DNA of 29,603 nucleotides, from contig JAYSCT010000056.1 of NCBI GenBank assembly GCA_041914785.1, positions 1 through 29,603 on the forward strand, read 5' to 3'. The translations under genes and the position numbers were made by a program. Positions 7,591-16,512 of this stretch are shown piece by piece (position 1 is the first letter of the stretch; each line of letters opens with the position of its first letter). The stretch is from Pelomonas sp041914785 (GTDB lineage: Bacteria > Pseudomonadota > Gammaproteobacteria > Burkholderiales > Burkholderiaceae_C). Under the pieces are notes generated by a model, which searched no databases, was not told the DNA's origin, and saw nothing but the letters and a program-made list of their open reading frames with translations.

Positions 7591-8427
7591 ATGTCTGATC
7601 GCCTCAAAGTCCTGCCGCAGTACCTGATGCCCAAGCTGGCCATGACCCGCCTGGCCGGGCACTACGCGTCCAAGCCACTGGGAGGCCTCACCACGGCCAC
7701 CATCCGCCGCTTCGTCGCGCGCTACGGCGTCAACATGGCCGAGGCGGCACAGCCGGACATCACGGCCTACGCCACGTTCAACGACTTCTTCACGCGGGCG
7801 CTGAAGCCCGGCGCCCGGCCACTGGCGCAGGCACCGCTGATCTGCCCGGTGGACGGTGCGATCAGCCAGGTGGGCCGCATCCAGGGCGACCAGGTCTACC
7901 AGGCCAAGGGCCAGGCGTTCTCGACGACGGCGCTGGTGGGCGGTGACGCCGAGCTGGCCGCGCGCTTCCAGGACGGGCTGTTCGCCAACCTCTACCTGAG
8001 CCCCAGGGACTACCACCGCATCCACATGCCGGCCGCCGGCCGGCTCGTGCGCATGGTGCATGTGCCGGGCGAGCTGTTCTCGGTGAACCCGGTGACGGCG
8101 CGCGGCGTGCCGGGGCTGTTCGCGCGCAACGAGCGCGTGGTGTGCGTGTTCGATGACGACGCCTTGGGCCGCTGGGTGCTGGTGCTGGTGGGCGCCACCA
8201 TCGTGGGCAGCATGGCCACGGTCTGGCACGGCCAGATCAAGCGCGGCGGCACCGTGAAGGCCTGGGACTACGCGCCCGGGCAGGTCACGCTGGCGCAGGG
8301 CGACGAGATGGGCCGCTTCCTGCTGGGCTCCACGGTCGTCATGCTGTTCGAGAAGAGCGGCCTGCAGTTCAACCCGGCCTGGCAGCCCGGCGGCGCGATT
8401 CGCCTGGGCGAGTGGATGGCGCGCTAG
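7591..8427 (+). CDS. psd: Phosphatidylserine decarboxylase proenzyme
   Basis: Decarboxylates phosphatidylserine to phosphatidylethanolamine at the inner membrane. The 278-residue proenzyme cleaves itself before the serine of its LGST motif (245-248), turning Ser247 into the pyruvoyl cofactor. The Asp-His-Ser charge relay for self-cleavage is present: Asp88 in CPVDGA, His145 in YHRIHMP and Ser247. Length and motif order are normal for the bacterial short form. It is divergent from trhO. Its TAG stop overlaps the stop of the convergent PAS/GGDEF/EAL gene in the palindrome CTAG (8424-8427), leaving no room for a conventional terminator between them. Confidence 0.96.
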   Translation: MSDRLKVLPQYLMPKLAMTRLAGHYASKPLGGLTTATIRRFVARYGVNMAEAAQPDITAYATFNDFFTRALKPGARPLAQAPLICPVDGAISQVGRIQGDQVYQAKGQAFSTTALVGGDAELAARFQDGLFANLYLSPRDYHRIHMPAAGRLVRMVHVPGELFSVNPVTARGVPGLFARNERVVCVFDDDALGRWVLVLVGATIVGSMATVWHGQIKRGGTVKAWDYAPGQVTLAQGDEMGRFLLGSTVVMLFEKSGLQFNPAWQPGGAIRLGEWMAR

Positions 8428-10697
8428 GCGCCTGCGGAAGGCTCATCGGCGCGGGCCAGCAGCGCGCTGGCCGCGTCCGGCAGCAACGGGTGGGACAGCA
8501 GCCAGCCCTGCAGGTGCGTGCAGCCCAGCCGCTCCACCTCGGCGGCCTGCGCCTCGGTCTCCACGCCCTCGGCGACGATGGTCAGGCTCAGCGCCTCGGC
8601 GACGACGCAGGCCGCGCGCACCACGGCGCCGGCCGACGGCTCGGGCAGCGGGTCGATCATGCTGCGGTCCAGTTTCAGCGTCGTGATGGGCAGGCGGCGC
8701 AGCAGCGTCAGCGAGCTCTGGCCGGTGCCGAAGTCATCGAACGCGACACCCAGGCCGGCCTGGCGCAGCCGCTGCAGCTGCGGCAGCACGCGGTCCATGT
8801 GCGTCATCGCGGCGGTCTCGGTGATCTCCACCTCCACCAGCCGCGGGTCCACGCCATGCGCCTGCACCAGCGCCAGCACCCAGTCGGCAAAGCTCACATC
8901 CTCGAACTGCAGCGGCGACACGTTGATGGCCACCGGCAGCGCCACCCGGCCCTGCTGCTGCCAGCTGCGCAGCTGCTGCACGGCCTGGCGCAGGATCAGC
9001 GTGCCCAGCGCGACGATCTGGCCGGTGCGCTCGGCCGCCGGGATGAAGTCGGCCGGGCTGACGCGCCCCCTGCCCGGGCGCTGCCAGCGCACCAGCGCCT
9101 CGAAACCGGCCAGGCGGCGCGAGCCGGCGCCGTACTTGGGCTGGTAGTCCAGCTGGAATTCGCGCTGCTCGATGGCCGCGGCCAGCGCCTGTTCGATCTC
9201 CAGCAGGTCGCCCGCGCCGGCGGCCATGCCGGGCTGGTAGGTCACCGCCGCCGCGCCGGCCTGCTGCTTGGCCTGGTGCATGGCCACGTCGGCCGCGCTC
9301 AGCAGCGCGGCGCCGCCCTCGCCATGCGCGGGATAGCGCGCAATGCCCACCGACAGGTGCACATACAGCGCGCGATGCCCCACCGCGAAGGGCGCGTTCA
9401 TCAATGCCAGCAGCCGCTGGCCGGCCAGCCGGGCGGCGCCGTCGTCGTCGACGCCGGGCTGCAGCAGCAGGAACTGGTCTTCGCCCAGCCGCGCCAGCAT
9501 CACGTCGGCCGGGTAGGCCGCGCGCAGCCGCGCGGCGATGGCCTGCAGCAGCGCATCGCCGGTCTCGTGGCCCAGGCTTTCGTTGACGAGCTGGAAGCGG
9601 TCCAGGTCGGCGGACATCAGCGCAAAGCCGGGGCTGCCGGGTGCCGTCAGCTCGGCCAGCCGGGCCAGCGCCGCGTGGCGGTTGGGCAGGTCGGTGAGTT
9701 CGTCGTGCAGCGCCTGGCGGCGCAGCGCCTCGGTGGCGCGCTGGCGTTCGGTGTCGTCCAGCATCAGCACCAGCAGCGCCGGCGCGCCGTCCCACTCGAA
9801 GTAGCTCGATGTGCCGCGCACGTAGACGGGTGTGCCGTCCGCGCGCAGCCGCTCGCCTTCCCACGCGATCTGGCCGCCGCGCTGGCGCAGCAGCTGCGTG
9901 GTCCGGTCGCGGGCACCATCACGGTCACGCGGCGCGATGACGGCCTCGATGGCCGTCTCGCCATCCAGCCGCTCCAGGCCGAACATGCGCAGCGCGGCCG
10001 GGTTCGCATACACGGCATGGCCATCCTGCACGACGACCAGTCCCTGCATGGATTGCTCGTAGAGCTGCCGCAGCCGTGAATTGACCCGGAGCGTGGCCTG
10101 GTGGGCGCGCCGCACGGACAGCAGGATCAGCGCCATGGCCAGCGCCACGTGCACGTAGGTGCCGAGGATGTGGGTGAGGATGGAGCGGGCCAGCGGGTCC
10201 AGCAGGGGGCCGCTGAGGTGCACCAGCCCCGACGCGATGAAGCAGGCGGCGACGAAGCGCTCGGAGCGCGCGCCACCGCGCCACAGCCACGACGCGGCGA
10301 GCCAGGCGCCGCCAGTCAGCACCAGGGCGGCGACGACGACGGCGTAGCGCTGGTCCAGCAGCGCCAGCGCCAGGATGACGCCCAGCAGCGCGCCGAACAG
10401 CGGCGCGTTGCGCGCCCAGCGCCAGGGCCGGCCGCTGTAACGCGCCGCGCCGGCGAGTTCCAGCGCCAGCGACGCGATGATGCAGGCCGTGGCGACCGTG
10501 GCCTGCAACCGGTAGTGCAGCGAGTTCAGGTCGGGCGGCGCCAGCGCCACGCCCAGCGTGAGACCCAGCGCCAGCGTCACGTGGCTCCAGCCCCAGTCGC
10601 TGATGTGCGGATGGCCCGGCTCCAGCCGTGCCAGCACCAGCAGCGCCACACCCAGCATGGCGATCAGGCTGGTGCTGATCAGCAGGAACCCCGTCAT
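8424..10697 (-). CDS. Membrane PAS-GGDEF-EAL protein, likely c-di-GMP phosphodiesterase
   Basis: A 757-residue protein. The first 200 residues hold about seven hydrophobic segments (an MHYT/7TM-like membrane sensor of unrecognised type). These are followed by a PAS domain (about 208-320), a GGDEF domain (about 325-485) and an EAL domain (about 497-745). The GGDEF active site is degenerate, GEDQF at 405-409, so cyclase activity is unlikely and the domain may be regulatory. The EAL site looks complete: EAL 533-535, Asn592, Glu624 in EITET, Asp654-Asp655 in DDFGTG, Lys675 and Glu710 in AEGVET. Hydrolysis of c-di-GMP to pGpG is therefore the expected activity. The gene converges on psd with overlapping stops. 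Confidence 0.9.
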   Translation of the reverse strand: MTGFLLISTSLIAMLGVALLVLARLEPGHPHISDWGWSHVTLALGLTLGVALAPPDLNSLHYRLQATVATACIIASLALELAGAARYSGRPWRWARNAPLFGALLGVILALALLDQRYAVVVAALVLTGGAWLAASWLWRGGARSERFVAACFIASGLVHLSGPLLDPLARSILTHILGTYVHVALAMALILLSVRRAHQATLRVNSRLRQLYEQSMQGLVVVQDGHAVYANPAALRMFGLERLDGETAIEAVIAPRDRDGARDRTTQLLRQRGGQIAWEGERLRADGTPVYVRGTSSYFEWDGAPALLVLMLDDTERQRATEALRRQALHDELTDLPNRHAALARLAELTAPGSPGFALMSADLDRFQLVNESLGHETGDALLQAIAARLRAAYPADVMLARLGEDQFLLLQPGVDDDGAARLAGQRLLALMNAPFAVGHRALYVHLSVGIARYPAHGEGGAALLSAADVAMHQAKQQAGAAAVTYQPGMAAGAGDLLEIEQALAAAIEQREFQLDYQPKYGAGSRRLAGFEALVRWQRPGRGRVSPADFIPAAERTGQIVALGTLILRQAVQQLRSWQQQGRVALPVAINVSPLQFEDVSFADWVLALVQAHGVDPRLVEVEITETAAMTHMDRVLPQLQRLRQAGLGVAFDDFGTGQSSLTLLRRLPITTLKLDRSMIDPLPEPSAGAVVRAACVVAEALSLTIVAEGVETEAQAAEVERLGCTHLQGWLLSHPLLPDAASALLARADEPSAGA

Positions 10698-10773
10698 CGG
10701 CCCATCCTAGCGACGGCATGCCCGCCCGCGCCAGGGGGTGAAAGTTCCCGGTCAGCGGTGCGTCGATGCGTCG

Positions 10774-10798
10774 CCGGGGCCGGTGGCGGCGGCCCCGG
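10774..10798 (-). terminator. Hairpin downstream of the GH30 gene
   Basis: CCGGGGCC (10774-10781) pairs perfectly with GGCCCCGG (10791-10798) around a nine-base loop, six bases past the GH30 stop on the minus strand. There is no T-run on either side, so intrinsic termination is doubtful; it may protect the 3' end of the sugar operon mRNA. Confidence 0.4.
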
Positions 10799-10804
10799 TG
10801 GGCC

Positions 10805-12187
10805 TCACCAGGTGAAGGTCACGACGCCGCTGGCCGGCAGTTCGTACGCAAAGCGCCGGCCCGGCGCCTGCACCGTGAAGCGCTGCGCCCTGGCGGCGGA
10901 GTTGCTGACGATGAGCACGGTGCTGCCGTCGGGGTTGGTGAAGGCGACGTGGTCGATGCCCTGGGCGCCGCCCTCGGAGTCGACACGGCGCGCCTCGCGG
11001 CGCACGAAGCGGCTGGCGTGGCCGAAGGCGTAGTACTCGATGTTGCGCGTGACGCTGCCGTCCTTGGGGTCGATGGTGACGACGCCGCGGCAGTCCTTGC
11101 AGCCGCCCAGGTGCGGACCGTGCTGCGGGTCCAGCGCCAGGTTCCACATCAGCACGCCGCGCGCGCCATGGCGCGTGCTGCCGATGATGAGGTTGCGCAT
11201 CATCCACGGCAGCGTCTCGGCCCATTGCGGCTTCCATTCGCCGCCGGAGCATTCGGTGAACCAGACGTCCAGCTCGGGGAACTGCCGCGCCACCTGCGAC
11301 TGCGCCGACACGTCGCCCGCATAGCAGTGCCAGGCCACGCCCGACACGTACTGGCGCGCCGTGGCGTCGGACAGCATGGACAGCGGGCTCCAGGGCTCGT
11401 CCCAGTTGTGGTCCCACTCCAGGATCTGCGTGGTCATGCCGCTTGACTTGAGCAGCGGGCCGAGGTGCTGGCCGACGACCTCCGCGCGGGTGCGCGGCGT
11501 CATGCGCATGCCGGGGTAGTCGCCGGGCTCGAAGTGCGGCTCGTTCTGCAGCGTCAACGCAAAGATCGGAATGCCTTCGGCCTTCATCTCGTCGACGTAG
11601 CGCACCATGTACTTCGCGAAGCTGCCGTAGTGCTCGGGCTTGAGCTGGCCCTGAACGAGGCTGTCGGTCGTCTTCATCCAGCCCGGTGCGCTCCACGGCG
11701 ACGCCATGACCTGCAGCTGCGGGTTCAGCGCCAGCGCCTGCTTCGTGGCGGGGATGACGTCCTCGCGCTCGCGGGCCAGCGAGAAGTGCTTCAGCTCCGG
11801 GTCGGTCTGGCCCGGCGGCATGTCGTCCAGGCTGTAGTGGCGGCGCGAGAAGTCCGACGCGCCGATGGTCAGCCGCGTGAGGTCGAAGCCCACGCCGTTG
11901 CCTTCACGCGTGAACAGCTCCTTCATCAGCGCGTCGCGCTGCGGCGGGCTCATGCCGTTGCGCATCAGCCAGGCCGAGCCCTCGGTGATGGCCGCGCCGA
12001 AGCCGGCCATGCGCTGGTACTGGCGCTGGGGGTCGATGCGGATGACGGCGTCGGCCTTGGCGGGCGCTTCAACCTTACTCGGCGACAGCAGGTGCTGCTG
12101 GTCGCCGGTGGTCAGAAAAGCCCGTACAGGCGCAGCGTTAGCACCGAAGGCGCACGCGGCCACCGCCGCCAGGAGGAGTTTTTTCAT
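10805..12187 (-). CDS. Secreted GH30 family glycoside hydrolase (beta-glucanase/glucosylceramidase type)
   Basis: A 460-residue exported protein with a signal peptide (about 1-18). The catalytic domain is a GH30 (beta/alpha)8 barrel with acid/base Glu216 in LTLQNEPHF and nucleophile Glu312 in VWFTECSGGEW. Other typical segments are GFGAAITEGSAW (62-73) and MASPWSAPGWMKT (161-173). A short beta-rich side domain ends the protein (VVTFTW). The family includes beta-1,6-glucanases and glucosylceramidases, and the neighbouring transporter and GH1/GH3 genes favour a beta-glucan substrate; beta-1,6-glucan is a guess from family habits. It is the last gene of the minus-strand cluster, three bases after the ABC ATPase stop, so it is very probably cotranscribed with the transporter. 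Confidence 0.92.
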   Translation of the reverse strand: MKKLLLAAVAACAFGANAAPVRAFLTTGDQQHLLSPSKVEAPAKADAVIRIDPQRQYQRMAGFGAAITEGSAWLMRNGMSPPQRDALMKELFTREGNGVGFDLTRLTIGASDFSRRHYSLDDMPPGQTDPELKHFSLAREREDVIPATKQALALNPQLQVMASPWSAPGWMKTTDSLVQGQLKPEHYGSFAKYMVRYVDEMKAEGIPIFALTLQNEPHFEPGDYPGMRMTPRTRAEVVGQHLGPLLKSSGMTTQILEWDHNWDEPWSPLSMLSDATARQYVSGVAWHCYAGDVSAQSQVARQFPELDVWFTECSGGEWKPQWAETLPWMMRNLIIGSTRHGARGVLMWNLALDPQHGPHLGGCKDCRGVVTIDPKDGSVTRNIEYYAFGHASRFVRREARRVDSEGGAQGIDHVAFTNPDGSTVLIVSNSAARAQRFTVQAPGRRFAYELPASGVVTFTW

Positions 12188-12190
12188 GGC

Positions 12191-13242
<1,052 letters not shown>

Positions 13243-13246
<4 letters not shown>

Positions 13247-14106
13247 TTGACCGCTCCCGCAGCAATGCCACGGACGAACCAGCGGCCAGAAATCAGATAG
13301 ACCAACAAGGGCACCGCCGACGTGAGGATGGTCGCGGCCATGTTGAGGTTGTAGAGGCGCTCGCCGGTCGTCGTGTTGATGACGTTGTTGAGCTGCACCG
13401 TCATCGGCTGGTTCTCGCGGCCGGCGAAGGTCAGGCCCAGGATGTAATCGTTCCACACGCCGGTGATCTGCATGATGGCCGCGACGATGAGCATGGGCGT
13501 GCTCATGGGCAGCACGAGCTGCACGAAGATGCGCCAGAAGCCGCCGCCATCCACGCGCGCCGCCTTGAACAGCTCGCTCGGCAGGCCCGCGTAGTAGTTG
13601 CGGAACAGCAGCGTCATGATGGGCATCGCGAACACCAGGTGCACGACGACGATGCCGGGCAAGCTGCTGTAGATGCCGATGGCGGCCTCCAGCTTGACGA
13701 GCGGGTAGATCATCACCTGGATGGGGATGAAGGCGCCCAGCATCAGGATGCCGAACAGCCACTGGCTGCCCTTGGGCTTCCACCAGCTCAGCGCGTAGCC
13801 GTTGATGGCGCCCAGCAGGATGGGCAGCACGACGGACGGCACGGCAATCGTCACGGAGTTCCAGAACCCGCCGCGCACGCCGTCGCAGCTGACGCCGGTG
13901 CAGGCCTCGCTCCACGCGGCGCGCCAGGCGTCGAAGGTGATGCTGGACGGCAGCGCGAAGATCTGGCCGAGGCGGATCTCCTCCATGCTCTTGAACGACG
14001 TCGTCAGCATGACGTACAGCGGCAGCAGGAAGAAGGCGGCGGCGAACGCCAGGAAGGCGTAGACGCCGACCCGCGCCCACAGGGCGGTTGCTTTCTTGCG
14101 GGCCAT
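13243..14106 (-). CDS. Sugar ABC transporter permease 2 (MalG type)
   Basis: Inner-membrane subunit of the sugar importer. The 287-residue protein has about six transmembrane helices and a cytoplasmic EAA loop (ELFKAARVDGGGFW, near residues 185-198) that docks on the ATPase. Its N-terminal tail with LLPLYVMLTTSFKS is typical of the MalG/CUT1 subunit. The start at 14106 overlaps the stop of permease 1 by one base, and its own TGA overlaps the ATPase GTG, so the three genes are translationally coupled. A small Cys-containing periplasmic loop (EACTGVSCDGV) after the first helix is a feature of the glucose/mannose-type branch. Confidence 0.95.
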
Positions 14107-14981
14107 CAGTGGCTTCCCTGCGCTTGCTTGCGGCTGCGGGCATAGGCCAGCGGCGCCACGAGGGCCAGCACGGTCAGCAGCAGCATGACGGCGCCCGCGG
14201 AAGCCAGCGCCAGGTTGGCGCGGCCGAACAGGTGGTCCATGATGAACTTGGCGGGCACGTCGCTCGCGGTGCCGGGGCCGCCCTGGGTCATCGCGACGAC
14301 GGTATCGAACACCTTGACGACGCCGGTGGCCAGCAGCGTGAAGACGGTCGCCAGCGTCGGGCCCATCATGGGCAGCACGACGGAGAGATACACGCGCCAG
14401 GTGGGGATGCCGTCCAGCCGCGCGGCCTTCCAGATCTCCTCGTCGATGCCGCGCAAGCCAGCCAGCATCAGCGCCATCACAAGGCCTGCCCCTTGCCAGG
14501 TGCCGGCGATGACGACGGTGTAGATGACCATGTCCTGGTCGACGATCCAATCGAACGTGAAGTCGGTCCAACCCATCTGCTGCACCGCGTTCTGCAGGCC
14601 GCTGTCGGGGTTGAGCACCCACTGCCAGACCAGGCCCGTCGCGACGAAGGACATCGCGTAGGGATACAGGAAGGCGGTGCGCAGCACGCCTTCGCCGCGC
14701 ACCTTCTGGTCGATGAACACGGCCAGCAGGAAACCCAGCACCATCGCCGCGACGATGTAGAGCACGCCGTAGACGGCGAGGTTGTGGATGGCGAGCTGCC
14801 AGCGCTCGTTGTCCAGCAGGCGCTCGAACTGCTGCAGGCCGACGAAGTCGTCCTTGGGGAAGGTGCGCGAGCTGGACATGGACGTGCGCAACGTCCACAG
14901 CACGGTGCCGACGTAGCCGACACCCACGATGAGGGCCAGGGGCAGCAGCGCGCCCCAGGCAGTGAGAGAACGACGCTTCAT
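14106..14981 (-). CDS. Sugar ABC transporter permease 1 (MalF type)
   Basis: A 291-residue inner-membrane protein with about six transmembrane helices. Its EAA loop is EEIWKAARLDGIPTWRVYLSVVLP (split as EEIWKAARLDG then IPTWRVYLSVVLP), near residues 190-215. The start at 14981 (MKRRSLTAWG) is the first codon after repeat copy C; the frame reaching 15074 would begin inside the repeat and give an improbable Pro/Arg-rich leader. The pairing with a CUT1 binding protein upstream and the MalG-type partner downstream shows a mono- or oligosaccharide importer. Repeat copy C separates it from the binding-protein gene, so its expression may be lower than that of the binding protein. Confidence 0.95.
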   Translation of the reverse strand: MKRRSLTAWGALLPLALIVGVGYVGTVLWTLRTSMSSSRTFPKDDFVGLQQFERLLDNERWQLAIHNLAVYGVLYIVAAMVLGFLLAVFIDQKVRGEGVLRTAFLYPYAMSFVATGLVWQWVLNPDSGLQNAVQQMGWTDFTFDWIVDQDMVIYTVVIAGTWQGAGLVMALMLAGLRGIDEEIWKAARLDGIPTWRVYLSVVLPMMGPTLATVFTLLATGVVKVFDTVVAMTQGGPGTASDVPAKFIMDHLFGRANLALASAGAVMLLLTVLALVAPLAYARSRKQAQGSH

Positions 14982-15007
14982 GTCAATGGTTGCCAGATGG
15001 AGTGTTT

Positions 15008-15142
15008 CGGGCCGAGCGCCGGGCCGCTCCCAAGCCGGCCCGTTGGGCGATGTGCTTGCGGCTCGATGCCGCAAGCATCGCCGTCCCCTCGGGGGACCGA
15101 CCAGGCTCGCCCGCGTTCAGCGCGGCGAGAGTGGGCGAGGGG
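15008..15142 (-). repeat. Dispersed structured repeat, short copy C, inside the ABC operon
   Basis: Begins two bases after the TGA of the binding-protein gene and ends about 27 bases before the permease start, on the same strand. It lacks the central module of the long copies. H1 uses CTCGC/GCGAG where copy A has CTTGC/GCAAG. H2 is a GTCCC(C)/GGGGAC palindrome at 15083-15097. H3 is the CTTGCGGC/GCCGCAAG form between 15046 and 15082. The H4 arms are CGGGCCG/CGGCCCG. Confidence 0.9.
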
Positions 15143-15144
15143 CT

Positions 15145-16377
15145 TCACTTCAACGCAGAGACGATGTCCTTCTGGACCTTCTCGACCGGGATGTTGCGGT
15201 TCCAGTAGCTGGTCAGCACGTCCTGCAGCGCGCCGTTCTGGTCGGGCGTGATGTAGATCTCGCCATTGGCCAGGTGGCGCGACTTGTCCTTCATCGCCGC
15301 CACGCCCATCTGTGCGCAGAGGTCCATCTTGCTGACGTCCACGTCGGTGCGGATGGGGATGGAGCCCTTCTTGATGCTGAACGCGACCTGCGTGGCCGGC
15401 TGCGTGATGACGCTGGCCAGCAGCTGCTGGGCCTTGATCTGGTCGGGCTTGTTCGTCTTCGGGAACACCATCACGTCGCCCTGGATGATGTAGGGCGCCT
15501 GCGGGCCGAAGCCCGGCGCGCAGCCGTAGTCCTTGCCGGCTTCCTGCTTGGCCTGGGCGAACTCGCCCTTGGCCCAGTCACCCATGATCTGCACGCCAGC
15601 GCGGCCACTGATGAGCATGGCGGTGGCGTCGTTCCAGTTGCGGCCCGGCGAGCCCTTGTCGGTGTAGCTCTGCAGGCGCTTGAACGCCAGCAGCACCTTC
15701 TTGAACGCCTCGCCCTGGATGGCCTTGGGGTCGCGGTCCTTGAAGACCTTCAGGTACAGGTCGCGGCCGCCGTAGTGGGCCAGCACGGCGGTGAAGACGA
15801 TGCCGTCCTGCCAGGGCTGGCCGCCGTGGGCCAGCGGCACGAGGCCGGCGGCCTTGAGCTTGTCCAGCGCGGCGAACAGCTCGTCGAAGGTCTTGGGTTC
15901 TTCCGCGATGCCGGCCTTCTTGAAGGCGGCCTTGGAGAACCAGAACCAGCTCATGTTGTGGATGTTGACCGGCGCGGCGTAGTAGTGGCCGTTGACCTTG
16001 ATGGCGCTCAGCACGGCCTCGGGCAGGAACTTGTCCCAGCCGTCGCGCTTGGCCACATCGTCGACGTTGTTCAGGTAGCCCTGCTCGACGATGTCGCGGA
16101 ACTGCTGCGTGGTGTTGAACTGCGCGGCGGTGGGCGGGTTGCCGCCGGCGATGCGGTTGATGGCGACGGAGCGCGCCTGCTCGCCCAGCGCGACGGCGGT
16201 GTCCACCCACTGGCCGCCCTGGGCCTTGTAGGCCTCGGCCAGCGTCTTGGCCGCGGCGGACTCGCCACCGGACGTCCACCAGTGGATGACTTCGGCCTTC
16301 AGCGGCGCCTGGGCGGCGGCCGGCAGGGCCGCCACGGCGAGGGCGGCGGCGAGCAGGGCGAGGCGGGGGTACTTCAT
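15145..16377 (-). CDS. Sugar ABC transporter substrate-binding protein (family 1)
   Basis: Periplasmic receptor of the CUT1 importer encoded downstream. The 410-residue precursor has a signal peptide (about 1-23, AAAQA-PL). The mature protein starts with EVIHWWTSGGE, a hallmark of the glucose/mannose/oligosaccharide-binding group, and contains GGNPPTAAQFNT and NWNDATAMLISGRAGVQIMGDW later. A Shine-Dalgarno GGAG lies five bases before the ATG at 16377. It is the first gene of the transport operon proper: binding protein, permease 1, permease 2, ATPase, GH30. Likely ligands are glucose or short beta-glucosides released by the GH enzymes encoded around it; the exact sugar cannot be read from sequence. 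Confidence 0.93.
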   Translation of the reverse strand: MKYPRLALLAAALAVAALPAAAQAPLKAEVIHWWTSGGESAAAKTLAEAYKAQGGQWVDTAVALGEQARSVAINRIAGGNPPTAAQFNTTQQFRDIVEQGYLNNVDDVAKRDGWDKFLPEAVLSAIKVNGHYYAAPVNIHNMSWFWFSKAAFKKAGIAEEPKTFDELFAALDKLKAAGLVPLAHGGQPWQDGIVFTAVLAHYGGRDLYLKVFKDRDPKAIQGEAFKKVLLAFKRLQSYTDKGSPGRNWNDATAMLISGRAGVQIMGDWAKGEFAQAKQEAGKDYGCAPGFGPQAPYIIQGDVMVFPKTNKPDQIKAQQLLASVITQPATQVAFSIKKGSIPIRTDVDVSKMDLCAQMGVAAMKDKSRHLANGEIYITPDQNGALQDVLTSYWNRNIPVEKVQKDIVSALK

Positions 16378-16470
16378 CTTGTCTCCGGATTCTTGTGGGC
16401 GGCGAGGCCCGCAGTGTCACCCGCGGCGGCAAAACCGACCTGCGGGATGACCCTGTAATATTTCATTTAG

Positions 16471-16500
16471 AAACCGCCAGATCCCACGAACAGGCGGCTT
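16471..16500 (-). terminator. Hairpin between GH1 and the binding-protein gene
   Basis: On the minus strand AAGCCGCC (16500-16493) pairs with GGCGGTTT (16478-16471), eight pairs with one G-U, followed by TCTAAATGAAATATT. It follows the GH1 stop by about 12 bases. The T-tract is short, so termination is uncertain. The A/T-rich patch just beyond (about 16455-16472) is the most promoter-like sequence ahead of the binding-protein gene. Confidence 0.35.
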
Positions 16501-16512
16501 GCATTGCGTTAA

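Noticed and set aside
16455..16512. AT-rich patch upstream of the binding-protein gene as a mobile-element scar or foreign DNA
   Set aside because: It is under 60 bases, between genes of ordinary composition, and is better explained as promoter/terminator sequence.
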